From assembly GCF_049675895.1 (NCBI RefSeq), contig NZ_CP183834.1:3472001-3536000 (forward strand): DNA of 64,000 nucleotides, in the 5' to 3' direction. Source of the stretch: Ampullimonas aquatilis (lineage in GTDB: Bacteria > Pseudomonadota > Gammaproteobacteria > Burkholderiales > Burkholderiaceae_D). Of this stretch, positions 27,912 through 37,189 are shown piece by piece. The notes under the pieces are model-generated. The model was not told the DNA's origin. It did not search any database and saw only the letters and a list, made by a program, of their open reading frames with translations. Within the stretch, counting starts at the first letter, position 1; the number at the start of each line of letters is the position of its first letter. A program made the translations under genes and the position numbers.

Positions 27912-28796
27912 TCAGGCTTCTTCGCTCAAACCAAGACGGCCTAGCAAACCATCAAGCTGATCATGGCTGGCAAAGTCGATATTAAGCTGACCTTTACCCT
28001 TTTGGCTGACCTTCAGTTTGACGACGGTCCCTAGCAGGTCACTTAAGCGCTCTTCCAGTCGCGCAGTATCTCGATTGGTATTGGTACCGCTTTTAGCGGC
28101 TTTCAAGGAAAATGGCTTAGTGCTGGCATTGACCAGTTTTTCGGTGTCGCGCACCGACAAGCGCTTGCCCACAACCTGATTAGCCAGATTGATCTGCGTC
28201 GCTGCATCCACCGCCAACAGCGCGCGAGCATGCCCCATATCCAGATCACCAGCCATCAACATGGTTTGCACCGGCTTAGCCAAATTCAGCAGGCGCAGCA
28301 GGTTGGAACATGCAGAGCGTGAGCGGCCGACCGCTTGCGCGGCCAACTCGTGGGTCAAGCCAAACTCGGTAATCAGGCGTGAAATGCCCTGCGCTTCTTC
28401 CAACGGATTGAGGTCTTCTCGCTGGATGTTTTCAATCAGCGCCATTGCTGCGGCAGCCTCATCGGGCACCGCCTTGACGAGCACCGGCACTTCCGTCAAT
28501 CCCGCAATTTTGGCCGCACGGAAACGTCGTTCACCGGCGATGATTTCATAGCGACCACCACCTATTTCGCGCACCAGAATTGGCTGCATCAGGCCTTGTG
28601 CCTTGATACTTTGCGCCAGCTCATTTAATGCGCCTTCATCCATGCGTGTGCGTGGTTGATATTTACCGGCTTGCAACAGATCCAGCGCCAAGGAACTGGG
28701 AAAACCATCTCGTGGCGCGTCGGTTTCGAGTGAGGGCACGGCTGCACCCAACAGGGTTTCCAGGCCTCGGCCGAGTCCTTTTTGCTTCTTCAACAT
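27912..28796 (-). CDS. parB: chromosome partitioning protein ParB
   Basis: The 294-residue protein has the ParB N-terminal CTP-binding motifs (GERRFRAAK and ENIQREDLNPLEEA) and the helix-turn-helix that binds parS (AAQAVGRSRSACSNLLRL), ending in a dimerisation domain. ParB spreads from parS sites and, with ParA, moves newly replicated origins. parA lies 84 bp upstream on the same strand, and that gap is filled by an 82-bp repeat element that supplies the ribosome-binding site GGAG. Confidence 0.96.
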   Translation of the reverse strand: MLKKQKGLGRGLETLLGAAVPSLETDAPRDGFPSSLALDLLQAGKYQPRTRMDEGALNELAQSIKAQGLMQPILVREIGGGRYEIIAGERRFRAAKIAGLTEVPVLVKAVPDEAAAAMALIENIQREDLNPLEEAQGISRLITEFGLTHELAAQAVGRSRSACSNLLRLLNLAKPVQTMLMAGDLDMGHARALLAVDAATQINLANQVVGKRLSVRDTEKLVNASTKPFSLKAAKSGTNTNRDTARLEERLSDLLGTVVKLKVSQKGKGQLNIDFASHDQLDGLLGRLGLSEEA

Positions 28797-28878
28797 GGGT
28801 ACTCCAGGGGAGATTACGTTAATATATAGCTATATAGTGCGTAAATATTGGGGCTTTTTATATACATAGCCCCTGTAT
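28797..28878 (-). repeat. dispersed 82-bp intergenic element, copy E (parA-parB gap)
   Basis: On the minus strand ATAC at 28878, GTAT at 28865, CGCACT from 28841 and the final GTACC (28802-28798) match the geometry of the other copies. The element fills all but two bases of the 84-bp gap between parA and parB, ends exactly at the parB start codon and contains parB's GGAG ribosome-binding site. It shares 19 identical bases with copy D (28832-28850 and 51488-51506). Confidence 0.8.
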
Positions 28879-28880
28879 AT

Positions 28881-29651
28881 TTATAATGTTTCAATGCGCT
28901 CCAGCATTTCATTGCCAAAAGACACATAAGCCTGGGCACCTTTAGATGCCTTGTCAAAATTCACTCCTGGAATGCCATACGATGGTGCCTCGGCCAATCG
29001 CACATTGCGCGGGATGATGGTCTTGAAAACTTTGTCGCCAAAATGTTTTTCCAATTCGGCAGAAACCTGCTGCGACAAGGTCGCGCGCGTATCAAACATG
29101 ACGCGCAACAAACCAATGACCTTGAGATCACGATTTAAATTGGCATGTACTTGCTTGATGGTATTGACCAGATCAGACAAACCCTCAAGCGCGTAGTACT
29201 CACACTGCATGGGGATAATAACGCCATTGGCCGAACACAAACCATTGAGCGTGAGCAGCGACAACGCGGGCGGACAGTCAATCAGCACAAAATCGTAATC
29301 GGCATCGCGTAGCTTGAGCGCTTCCTTGAGCCGGGTTTCGCGAGAGTCCAGATTGACTAGATCGATTTCGGCACCCGCCAAATCACGGTTGGCAGGCAGT
29401 ACGTGGAACTTGCCCGACTCGGAAAACTTGACCGCCTCCGCCACACCGGCAGCACCAATCAAAACCTGATAGACACTTAAAGGCAACTCACTCTTGTCAA
29501 TGCCCGCTCCCATGGTGGCGTTACCTTGAGGATCAAGATCCACCAGCAACACCCGTTGCCCCAATGTCGCCAAGGCTGCCGCCAGATTGACTGTCGTAGT
29601 GGTTTTGCCGACACCACCCTTCTGGTTAGCGATCGCAAAAATTTTTGCCAT
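28881..29651 (-). CDS. parA: chromosome partitioning ATPase ParA
   Basis: The 256-residue ParA has the deviant Walker A KGGVGKTTTTVNLA (near the N-terminus), the DLDPQGNAT Walker A' and VLIDCPPALSLLT Walker B. It lacks an N-terminal DNA-binding domain, as expected for chromosomal ParA. It lies 3 nt downstream of rsmG and is followed by parB. Confidence 0.97.
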   Translation of the reverse strand: MAKIFAIANQKGGVGKTTTTVNLAAALATLGQRVLLVDLDPQGNATMGAGIDKSELPLSVYQVLIGAAGVAEAVKFSESGKFHVLPANRDLAGAEIDLVNLDSRETRLKEALKLRDADYDFVLIDCPPALSLLTLNGLCSANGVIIPMQCEYYALEGLSDLVNTIKQVHANLNRDLKVIGLLRVMFDTRATLSQQVSAELEKHFGDKVFKTIIPRNVRLAEAPSYGIPGVNFDKASKGAQAYVSFGNEMLERIETL

Positions 29652-29654
29652 AGA

Positions 29655-30308
29655 TTATTCTGCTTGTATCAAAATCAAATGTCGTTCGGCATCCAGCATA
29701 GGCACTTGCAAAGACACCACGTTTTTCACCTGCCAACTCAAAGGCAGACGACTTATTTCTTCTGTTGGCAATTGGCCTTTCATGGCCACCAACCAGCCAC
29801 TAGATTGCAAATGCTGGCCTGCCAAATTAACGAAATCGGAAAGCTCGGCAAATGCACGTGAAACAACCACATCAAACTGATTGGCAAATGAAAACTGCTC
29901 TACCCGCCCCGCTGCCACCTGCAAATTACCCAGCTTTAGCAATGCCTTGACCTGGGTTTGAAAAGCCGATTTTTTCTGTACCGTGTCATTCACCGTGACA
30001 TGCCAATGCGGCCGCACAATAGCAATCACAATACCCGGCAAACCACCGCCCGAACCTACGTCCAATATATTTTGAGGAGCAAGTTTGTCGAGTTCGGCCA
30101 CGATCGCCAATGAATCGAGCAGGTGATGCGTCAACATTTTTTCTGGCTCACGCACAGCGGTCAGATTGTAGACGGCATTCCATTTCAGCAGCAAGGCCAG
30201 ATAGTCTAACAACTGCTCATATTGCTCAGGCTGCAAATTCAGCTTGAGTGCTTCACAACCGTGTCGCAACGCCATAGCCAACGCCGCACGATCAGATAAA
30301 CCGGTCAT
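29655..30308 (-). CDS. rsmG: 16S rRNA (guanine-527-N7)-methyltransferase
   Basis: The 217-residue GidB-type methyltransferase has the SAM motif NILDVGSGGGLPGIVIAI and the VVSRAFAEL segment. It modifies G527 of 16S rRNA; loss gives low-level streptomycin resistance in known bacteria. It overlaps mnmG by 4 nt and is 3 nt from parA. Confidence 0.96.
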   Translation of the reverse strand: MTGLSDRAALAMALRHGCEALKLNLQPEQYEQLLDYLALLLKWNAVYNLTAVREPEKMLTHHLLDSLAIVAELDKLAPQNILDVGSGGGLPGIVIAIVRPHWHVTVNDTVQKKSAFQTQVKALLKLGNLQVAAGRVEQFSFANQFDVVVSRAFAELSDFVNLAGQHLQSSGWLVAMKGQLPTEEISRLPLSWQVKNVVSLQVPMLDAERHLILIQAE

Positions 30309-32221
30309 GCGGCCTCTTTAGGTGAGGTTTTATTTCTGCCCGCATGTTTTTTCATATGAACCAATAAAATCGAAATCGCGGCCGGTGTCATGCCCTGTAT
30401 CCGCGATGCCTGCCCCAAGGTTTCCGGGCGGAATTGGCTCAAGCGCTGACGCACTTCAAAGGACAAACCTTTTACGTCGGCATAATCAAGCGATTCGGGC
30501 AAACGCAGGCTCTCGTTATGCTCACTGCGCTCTATTTCATCCGCCTGCCGATCTATATAACCCTGATACTTGAGTGCAATTTCAACCTGCTCACAAACAT
30601 CGGCTGAAAGTGGTTCCGCAGGCGCATGAATACCATCCTGCATTTGCATCAAGCCCGCATAGGCAACATTGGGGCGACGCAATAAATCAGCCAGATTGTA
30701 TTCGCGCTCAATTGCCTTACCGAGCACGGCCTCAGCCTCTTCGGATGACAGGCTCTTGGGGTTAACCCATGTCGATTTCAATCGCTCTGTTTCACGTGAA
30801 ACAGCCTCACGCTTGCGATCAAAGAACTCCCATTGTTTATCGCCGACCACGCCCAACTCGCGACCAATTTCCGTCAAGCGCATATCGGCATTATCTTCAC
30901 GCAGGCTCAAACGATATTCGGCACGACTGGTAAACATGCGATACGGCTCACTCACACCGCGCGTAATCAGGTCATCAACCAACACACCCAGATATGCTTC
31001 ATTGCGTTTTGGCGTCCAGGCTTCTTTGTTTTGCGCATATCGCCCAGCATTTATCCCCGCCAGCAAACCCTGGGCTGCCGCCTCTTCATAACCCGTCGTA
31101 CCATTGATCTGCCCGGCAAAAAACAAGCCCTGAATCACCTTGGTTTCCAACGAGGCCTTTAAGCCACGCGGGTCAAAATAATCATATTCAATGGCATAAC
31201 CAGGCCGCATGATATGTGCGTTTTCCAGACCGTGAATAGAATGAATGAGGTTAAGCTGCACATCAAATGGCAAGCTGGTAGAAACGCCATTTGGATAAAA
31301 CTCATTGTTGTACAAGCTCTCCGGCTCCAGGAATACCTGATGCGAATTCTTACTCGCAAAACGATGAATCTTATCTTCGATGGATGGACAGTAACGTGGC
31401 CCCACCCCCTCGATAACACCGGTGTACATGGGCGAACGATCCAAGCCGCCGCGGATGATATCGTGAGTACGTTCATTGGTATGTGCAATCCAACAAGGCA
31501 ACTGCCGAGGATGCTGCGCAACCTTGCCCATGAAAGAGAATACGGGAATTGGATCAAGATCTCCCGGCTGCTCTTCAAGCACCGCATAATTAATGGTGCG
31601 GCCATCAATACGTGGTGGCGTCCCTGTCTTCAGTCGGCCCTGTGGCAACTTTAGTTCTTTCAACCGTGCCGACAGCGAGACTGCAGGAGGATCACCAGCA
31701 CGGCCGCCTGAATAATGATTCAATCCAATATGAATCTTGCCATCGAGAAACGTACCGGCAGTCAACACCACTGCACGCGAGCGAAACTTGATACCCACCT
31801 GCGTGACCGCACCCACTACCCGATCACCGTCGACCAGCAAATCATCGACTGCCTGCTGAAACAAACTGAGATTATCCTGATTCTCCAGGCGCCACCTGAT
31901 TGCCTGCTTATACAAAACCCGATCCGCCTGGGCACGCGTAGCACGAACTGCCGGACCCTTGCTGGAATTCAAAATACGAAACTGAATACCGGCCTCATCA
32001 GTAGCCGCCGCCATCGCACCGCCCATGGCATCCACCTCTTTGACAAGATGGCCTTTACCAATGCCCCCAATCGATGGATTGCATGACATCTGTCCCAGCG
32101 TTTCAATATTATGAGTCAGCAACAAAGTTTTGTTGCCCATTCGCGCCGAGGCCAACGCAGCCTCAGTCCCGGCATGACCACCGCCAACAACGATGACATC
32201 AAACTCTTCAGGATAAAACAT
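30305..32221 (-). CDS. mnmG: tRNA uridine 5-carboxymethylaminomethyl modification enzyme
   Basis: The 638-residue flavoprotein starts with the FAD-binding VVGGGHAGTEAALASARMG and has the MnmG signatures GPRYCPSIEDKI and GQINGTTGYEEAAAQG. With MnmE it modifies U34 of several tRNAs. It heads the mnmG-rsmG-parA-parB operon. A perfect parS site lies inside its coding sequence at 30788-30803, and a second lies 88 bp upstream of its start. Confidence 0.97.
   Translation of the reverse strand: MFYPEEFDVIVVGGGHAGTEAALASARMGNKTLLLTHNIETLGQMSCNPSIGGIGKGHLVKEVDAMGGAMAAATDEAGIQFRILNSSKGPAVRATRAQADRVLYKQAIRWRLENQDNLSLFQQAVDDLLVDGDRVVGAVTQVGIKFRSRAVVLTAGTFLDGKIHIGLNHYSGGRAGDPPAVSLSARLKELKLPQGRLKTGTPPRIDGRTINYAVLEEQPGDLDPIPVFSFMGKVAQHPRQLPCWIAHTNERTHDIIRGGLDRSPMYTGVIEGVGPRYCPSIEDKIHRFASKNSHQVFLEPESLYNNEFYPNGVSTSLPFDVQLNLIHSIHGLENAHIMRPGYAIEYDYFDPRGLKASLETKVIQGLFFAGQINGTTGYEEAAAQGLLAGINAGRYAQNKEAWTPKRNEAYLGVLVDDLITRGVSEPYRMFTSRAEYRLSLREDNADMRLTEIGRELGVVGDKQWEFFDRKREAVSRETERLKSTWVNPKSLSSEEAEAVLGKAIEREYNLADLLRRPNVAYAGLMQMQDGIHAPAEPLSADVCEQVEIALKYQGYIDRQADEIERSEHNESLRLPESLDYADVKGLSFEVRQRLSQFRPETLGQASRIQGMTPAAISILLVHMKKHAGRNKTSPKEAA
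30788..30803. promoter_or_regulatory. parS site 1 (inside mnmG)
   Basis: A perfect copy of the 16-bp parS consensus TGTTTCACGTGAAACA, here extended to an 18-bp palindrome by flanking C and G. ParB of Gram-negative and Gram-positive bacteria nucleates at this sequence. It lies within the 3' part of the mnmG coding sequence. Confidence 0.95.
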
Positions 32222-32308
32222 GGATAACGCTCCCGAGCAGCAATTTCAGAAGGCGCAATTATAAGCCCGGCTTTCGCCGGGCTCAAAAAAACAAAAAGAT
32301 AAGGTTAA

Positions 32309-32324
32309 TGTTTCACGTGAAACA
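32309..32324. promoter_or_regulatory. parS site 2 (between mnmG and the GGDEF-type gene)
   Basis: A second perfect 16-bp parS sequence, 1.5 kb from site 1, in the 115-bp gap upstream of mnmG and downstream of the membrane GGDEF-type gene. The region also holds the upstream sequence of the mnmG-parAB operon, so ParB could affect its own expression. Confidence 0.95.
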
Positions 32325-32336
32325 CGTCAGGATGGG

Positions 32337-34733
32337 TCAGGCTTTTTTATCAGCAAGCATTTTTGTGTAAACATCACGCAATAAATCTTCTGGCTTGGTA
32401 TGCTCACCCAAGAAAGTAATGCCCACGGTCACATCCAGTTCTGGTGCTGCGGCAACGACTTTCTCTGGCTCGATCTCAAGTGGCAAATCCAGACTAGCGC
32501 CCCAGATTGACTCTTCACGAACTTCGCGACGAATTTCATTTTGAACACGCGCCGCAAACATCTTGCCAATATCCTCATTATCCAATGGGTGCAATAAGAT
32601 ACCAAACTCGGCACCACCAATACGCGCCAATAAACGGCCTTCGGTCATCAGCTTGCTCAACCGCTGCACCATCACAACCAGCACATGATCACCCGCATCA
32701 TAGCCAAAGCGGCTGTTGATCAGCTTGAGCAAATCAATCTGCAAAACCATAACGGCGATGGTCTGGTTCTGGGTGCGCGCCTCGATCATTGCAATCCGCA
32801 GCTTCTCAGTAAAGGCACGACGATTCAATAAGCCCGTTAAAGGATCGTTGTTCTGATGAAACTCAAATTGCTGTTTAAGCTCTTTATATTGCGTCGTTTC
32901 CTTGAGGATCACCAGAATAGCGCCATCGCGTGGATTGGCATCCACTTTTGGGGGAACCGAAGTTTTACCTTTCGTTTGCTGCAACTCGGGAATCGCTTCG
33001 GCATCCACCAGCGGCAACTTGGTAATTTCAAAGGTACGCTGCACACCCGCCACATCCCAAGCGATTTCTTTGCCAATCAAAGCACGTTTGGTCAACAACA
33101 ATTGCTGATCATCCTTGTCGATTTCGGCTGCCAAGGCTTTGGGGAACACATCACGCGCCTTGCGACCAATCAGATCATCCACCGAATTCAAACCCAGTTT
33201 CAGCGCCATGGCACGATTAGCCAACTGGTAAATTCCGGCTTTATCCTTGATACAAACGCCATCTGGCAAACAATCAATGACTGACTTGAGCAACTTACGC
33301 TCACGCAACCGCAAGCGTTCAACTTCTTTACGCTGAGTAATGTCGGCAAAAGAAATGACCATGGCACGCACCGAGGTACTGCTTAACAAATTGATGGCCC
33401 AAGCTTCAATATGACGCCAATTGCCATCGGTATGGCGCATTCTGAAGTAGGTACTGATTGGCGTATCAAATTCTTCACGCAGACGAGCTATCTGCGACAG
33501 TACCAACTTGCGGTCTTCTGGGTGAACCCGTTCAATCTCGATATGTCGAACAAACTGCCCAATGGCCAAAGTATCGTCCTTGATACCGGTAATCAATCGC
33601 ATCACCGGATTGGCAAAAACCACCTTGCCATTACCCCCCATTAACATGATGCCTTGTGTCAGATTGGAAACCACCGAAGCAAATTGACGCTCTTGCGTCA
33701 ACGATGCGTAATAACCAGATAACTCATCAGTAATCCAGCCTAATACCTTTAAAGCCAACCAACCGCAAAAAGCCACTATACTGAGCAGCACCATATTGAC
33801 GAGCAAAACCGTCATGATCGGCGACAAACTAATTGCCGATTGAAACTCGCCAGCAACTGGATGATAAAGCGCCGACTGGCGCCCCTGAATCAACAAGGAA
33901 ATACAGACCACGCCCAAACCAGCGCCTAACACGGTCAGGTATTGACGCATCCGGTCACCCTGCCGGTCTTTTTCGGCGCCATAATTCATGAAGGCGCTCA
34001 ACAGCACATGACGTACCTGGACGCAAGTCAGCCAGACCACCATCAGCCATGAAGTCGCAGGAAAGGTCGCCCAGACCAAAGGCACCAATGACAGCACGAC
34101 TGACCGGGCCAGCAAACCCAATGGTTGTACTGCGACTGTTTTTTCAAGCGCCTCTTGACCTGGCTCCGGACGAATCAGCCAACCCGAGGCACGGGCGGAA
34201 AACAGTGCCACGCCGTAAATCGCCCAACCAGCGACACCCAAAGCAATTAAAAATGGAATATTGGCGGTTCGGGCAGGTTCAGAAGGATCAATCTTGTCCC
34301 AGGCCATCCAACCAATAACGGCAAGGACAATACAGGCAACCACTTCCAGCATCCGGCCGATCAGATCAAACAAGACGGCAGGATCAAATCTGGCAGCATC
34401 TTCTTGATGGGTAACCGGCTCTTCAGCCATCAGCCAATCAGGCAATTTGCCATCTTCGTAAGGGTATACCGTTTCGTAACCGGCAAAACCGGACAAGGTC
34501 TTGCCCAGGGTATGATTACGTTCATCATCGCTTGCGCCCAGTCGGCTTTGTGTCATGGCGCGCTCAATCGCGTCATTCAAACCATCCGTGCTTTGCAGGC
34601 TTGAATGATTAGCAGATTTTTGTGTGACCGACTTGATTACTGATTTCACCAGTCCAAGTTTTGCGGAAAGCGATTTATCTTCCGCACTGCGTTCGTCCGC
34701 ACCAAAAATGCGTCGGCGCAACTGCTTGGTCAT
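32337..34733 (-). CDS. membrane PAS-PAS-GGDEF-type protein with altered signature motif
   Basis: The 798-residue protein has a soluble N-terminal region of about 115 residues, six or so membrane segments (about 118-340), two PAS-type sensor domains (about 350-470 and 490-610) and a C-terminal GGDEF-type domain (about 630-795). The domain keeps NDPLTGLLNRRAF and the metal Asp in QIDLLKLIN, but the active-site loop reads GGAEF, with Ala instead of Asp/Glu at position 3, so cyclase activity is doubtful. No EAL domain follows. It lies beside the parS-carrying mnmG operon. Confidence 0.85.
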   Translation of the reverse strand: MTKQLRRRIFGADERSAEDKSLSAKLGLVKSVIKSVTQKSANHSSLQSTDGLNDAIERAMTQSRLGASDDERNHTLGKTLSGFAGYETVYPYEDGKLPDWLMAEEPVTHQEDAARFDPAVLFDLIGRMLEVVACIVLAVIGWMAWDKIDPSEPARTANIPFLIALGVAGWAIYGVALFSARASGWLIRPEPGQEALEKTVAVQPLGLLARSVVLSLVPLVWATFPATSWLMVVWLTCVQVRHVLLSAFMNYGAEKDRQGDRMRQYLTVLGAGLGVVCISLLIQGRQSALYHPVAGEFQSAISLSPIMTVLLVNMVLLSIVAFCGWLALKVLGWITDELSGYYASLTQERQFASVVSNLTQGIMLMGGNGKVVFANPVMRLITGIKDDTLAIGQFVRHIEIERVHPEDRKLVLSQIARLREEFDTPISTYFRMRHTDGNWRHIEAWAINLLSSTSVRAMVISFADITQRKEVERLRLRERKLLKSVIDCLPDGVCIKDKAGIYQLANRAMALKLGLNSVDDLIGRKARDVFPKALAAEIDKDDQQLLLTKRALIGKEIAWDVAGVQRTFEITKLPLVDAEAIPELQQTKGKTSVPPKVDANPRDGAILVILKETTQYKELKQQFEFHQNNDPLTGLLNRRAFTEKLRIAMIEARTQNQTIAVMVLQIDLLKLINSRFGYDAGDHVLVVMVQRLSKLMTEGRLLARIGGAEFGILLHPLDNEDIGKMFAARVQNEIRREVREESIWGASLDLPLEIEPEKVVAAAPELDVTVGITFLGEHTKPEDLLRDVYTKMLADKKA

Positions 34734-35071
34734 ATGGCTCTCCAGTTCAATGTAAATAGTTGCGGCAGCAGAGTGGCAGGCAAGTCATCACTGTTGAAAG
34801 TCATCCTCGAATACCCAATTTATAATCTGCTTTATTCTTTCCATATGGTATCAAATGGCGCACCATTACTGAGTAAAAACTCGTTTCATAATGCGTCTTT
34901 ACAACCGATTTCACAAGGACTGAGCTGATTAGACTATTGCATTGGTATCGCAAGCAATGCAAAAAATGAAAGAACCTATTTTGCATAAACAGGGTCTCAA
35001 CCATGCAACAGGAATTCACAAATCCATACTCCCAGGTAAACGCATATCAAAGTAGTAAAATAACTAGCTCA

Positions 35072-35089
35072 GGCTAATAAATATTAGCC
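35072..35089. promoter_or_regulatory. palindrome upstream of nadA, possible operator
   Basis: GGCTAATA-AA-TATTAGCC (35072-35089) is a perfect 8-bp inverted repeat, 45 bp upstream of the nadA start. A repressor site for the NAD genes is possible; the regulator is unknown. Confidence 0.4.
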
Positions 35090-35106
35090 CGCTAACCACC
35101 ACCCAA

Positions 35107-35122
35107 ATACCCATAGGGGTAT
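35107..35122. promoter_or_regulatory. second palindrome just before nadA
   Basis: ATACCC-ATAG-GGGTAT (35107-35122) is an inverted repeat that ends 12 nt before the start codon. The usual ribosome-binding purine run is weak here, so this structure could affect translation. Confidence 0.35.
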
Positions 35123-35134
35123 CGGAAATTATCT

Positions 35135-36247
35135 ATGTTGAAAACGATTGAATTTGATCGACCAGTCAAAGACCATCAAACCGAGGACGGTGCAACCTGT
35201 CTGGCTCAAGCCTGGGCTAAAACACCAGAAAATCTCAATTCAGAACAAAAAACTGTACTCAAAGAAAAAATCCGTGGTTTGCTCAAACAGCACAATGCGG
35301 TCTTGGTGGCCCATTATTATGTCGATGGCGACATCCAGGATCTGGCCGAGGAGACCGGTGGCTGCGTCTCCGACTCGCTCGAAATGGCACGCTTTGGACG
35401 TGATCATGGCGCGCAGACACTGGTCGTCGCCGGCGTACGCTTCATGGGTGAAACTGCCAAAATTCTCAGCCCGGAAAAACGCATCCTGATGCCCGACCTG
35501 GATGCCACCTGCTCACTTGATCTCGGTTGTCCCGCCGATGAGTTCGCCACCTTTTGCGACGCCCACCCAGATCGCACCGTGGTCGTTTATGCCAACACCA
35601 GTGCCGCCGTCAAGGCGCGTGCTGACTGGATGGTGACATCTTCCATCGGCCTGCAGATCGTCAAGCATCTGCACGAACAAGGTAAAAAAATCCTCTGGGC
35701 ACCGGATCGTCATCTGGGTCGCTACATCCAGGAGCAAACCGGTGCCGACATGCTGCTCTGGCAAGGTGCCTGTCTGGTTCATGATGAGTTTAAAGGTGTT
35801 GAGCTTGAACTCTTGCGTCAACAACATCCCAAGGCCAAGGTACTGGTACATCCCGAATCACCAAGCAGCGTGGTGGCACAAGCCGATGTCGTTGGTTCGA
35901 CCACACAAATCATCAAGGCGGCGCAAAGCATGGATGCGCTCGAATTCATTGTGGCTACGGACAACGGCATCCTGCACAAAATGCGTCAGGCCGCCCCCAG
36001 TAAAATTCTCATTGAGGCCCCCACCGCGGGCAACTCGGCAACCTGCAAGAGCTGTGCGCATTGCCCCTGGATGGCCATGAATGGTTTGGCCAATCTTGCC
36101 GCCACACTGGAAAAAGGTAGCAACGAAGTATTGGTTGACCCCATCATTGGTCAAAAAGCCTATGCTTGCATTGACCGCATGTTAACGTTTGCTGCTCAAC
36201 AAAAAAAACCAACACCCGCATGGGATAAAGGAATTGGCCCCGCATGA
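35135..36247 (+). CDS. nadA: quinolinate synthase A
   Basis: The 370-residue protein has NadA features: the VAHYYVDGDIQDLAEETGG motif, the cysteine-containing RDHGAQTLVVAGVRFMGETAKIL region, and the C-terminal NSATCKSCAHCPWMAMN iron-sulfur motif. It joins iminoaspartate with dihydroxyacetone phosphate using a [4Fe-4S] cluster. The stop overlaps the nadC start (ATGA), so nadA and nadC are coupled, and nadB converges from the other side. Confidence 0.97.
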   Translation: MLKTIEFDRPVKDHQTEDGATCLAQAWAKTPENLNSEQKTVLKEKIRGLLKQHNAVLVAHYYVDGDIQDLAEETGGCVSDSLEMARFGRDHGAQTLVVAGVRFMGETAKILSPEKRILMPDLDATCSLDLGCPADEFATFCDAHPDRTVVVYANTSAAVKARADWMVTSSIGLQIVKHLHEQGKKILWAPDRHLGRYIQEQTGADMLLWQGACLVHDEFKGVELELLRQQHPKAKVLVHPESPSSVVAQADVVGSTTQIIKAAQSMDALEFIVATDNGILHKMRQAAPSKILIEAPTAGNSATCKSCAHCPWMAMNGLANLAATLEKGSNEVLVDPIIGQKAYACIDRMLTFAAQQKKPTPAWDKGIGPA

Positions 36248-37131
36248 ACCATTTTTACTCAGCCGATCACTTGGCCGAACTCAACCCCTTCCCAGAAGAT
36301 CCCATTTTACAGGCCACCTTTGAGCGCAATATTGCCGTTGCCATTGCCGAAGATGTCGGTTCAGGCGATGTCACAGGGTTGCTCGTGCCCGACCAACAAC
36401 GTGTACAAGCACGTCTGATTGTTCGTGAAAATGCCGTGCTATGTGGCATACCTTGGTTCAATGGCGTCATGACAAGGCTTGATGCCAGCATCAGGATCAA
36501 CTGGCAATATCAGGAAGGTGATCTGATGGAAGCCAATTCCGTTGTCTGCCTATTGGAAGGGCCGGCGCGCAGTCTCCTGACTGCTGAGCGTAGTGCCATG
36601 AATTTTTTGCAAACGCTGTCGGCAGTGGCGACCAAGACGCAACAGTATGTCAAGATCGTCGCCGGCACCAATGCCAAAATACATGACACTCGCAAAACGC
36701 TGCCAGGTTTACGCCTCGCACAAAAGTATGCGGTACGTGTGGGTGGTGGAGAAAACCAGCGTTTAGCACTCTATGATGGGATTCTGATCAAGGAAAATCA
36801 TATAGCGGCCGCTGGCGGCATTAAAGCGGTACTCAGACAGGCTTACGCACTCAACGCCAACCTGCCCATCCAAATTGAGATAGAAACGCTTGAACAGCTT
36901 GAAGAGGCCTTGAGTGAAGGCGCCAAATCGATCTTGCTGGACAACTTCAGCCTGCAACTGATGCACGATGCGGTTAAGCTCAACCGTGGTCGTGCAGTGC
37001 TGGAAGCCTCCGGTAGCGTTAATCAGGACACGGTAAGGCGCATTGCCGAGACGGGCGTTGATCGAATTTCAATTGGCTCACTCACCAAAGATATTGATGC
37101 AACCGATTACTCAATGCGTGTCATTGGTTGA
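36244..37131 (+). CDS. nadC: nicotinate-nucleotide pyrophosphorylase (carboxylating)
   Basis: The 295-residue protein has the NadC motifs AEDVGSGDVTG, HDTRKTLPGLR, GGGENQRLALYDGILIKENH and EASGSVNQDTVRRIAETGVDRISIG. It converts quinolinate and PRPP to nicotinate mononucleotide. It overlaps nadA by 4 nt. Confidence 0.97.
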   Translation: MNHFYSADHLAELNPFPEDPILQATFERNIAVAIAEDVGSGDVTGLLVPDQQRVQARLIVRENAVLCGIPWFNGVMTRLDASIRINWQYQEGDLMEANSVVCLLEGPARSLLTAERSAMNFLQTLSAVATKTQQYVKIVAGTNAKIHDTRKTLPGLRLAQKYAVRVGGGENQRLALYDGILIKENHIAAAGGIKAVLRQAYALNANLPIQIEIETLEQLEEALSEGAKSILLDNFSLQLMHDAVKLNRGRAVLEASGSVNQDTVRRIAETGVDRISIGSLTKDIDATDYSMRVIG

Positions 37132-37189
37132 ATCCAATCGGCTTAGAATCTATCCGTAAATAATGTTGATCTTCAGCGGCACCTTTCAG

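Larger units (their letters stand above)
34734..35134. other. 401-bp region upstream of nadA
   Basis: No gene is convincing. It is AT-rich and divergent between the GGDEF-type gene and nadA. It holds two palindromes close to nadA (listed separately). Confidence 0.5.
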
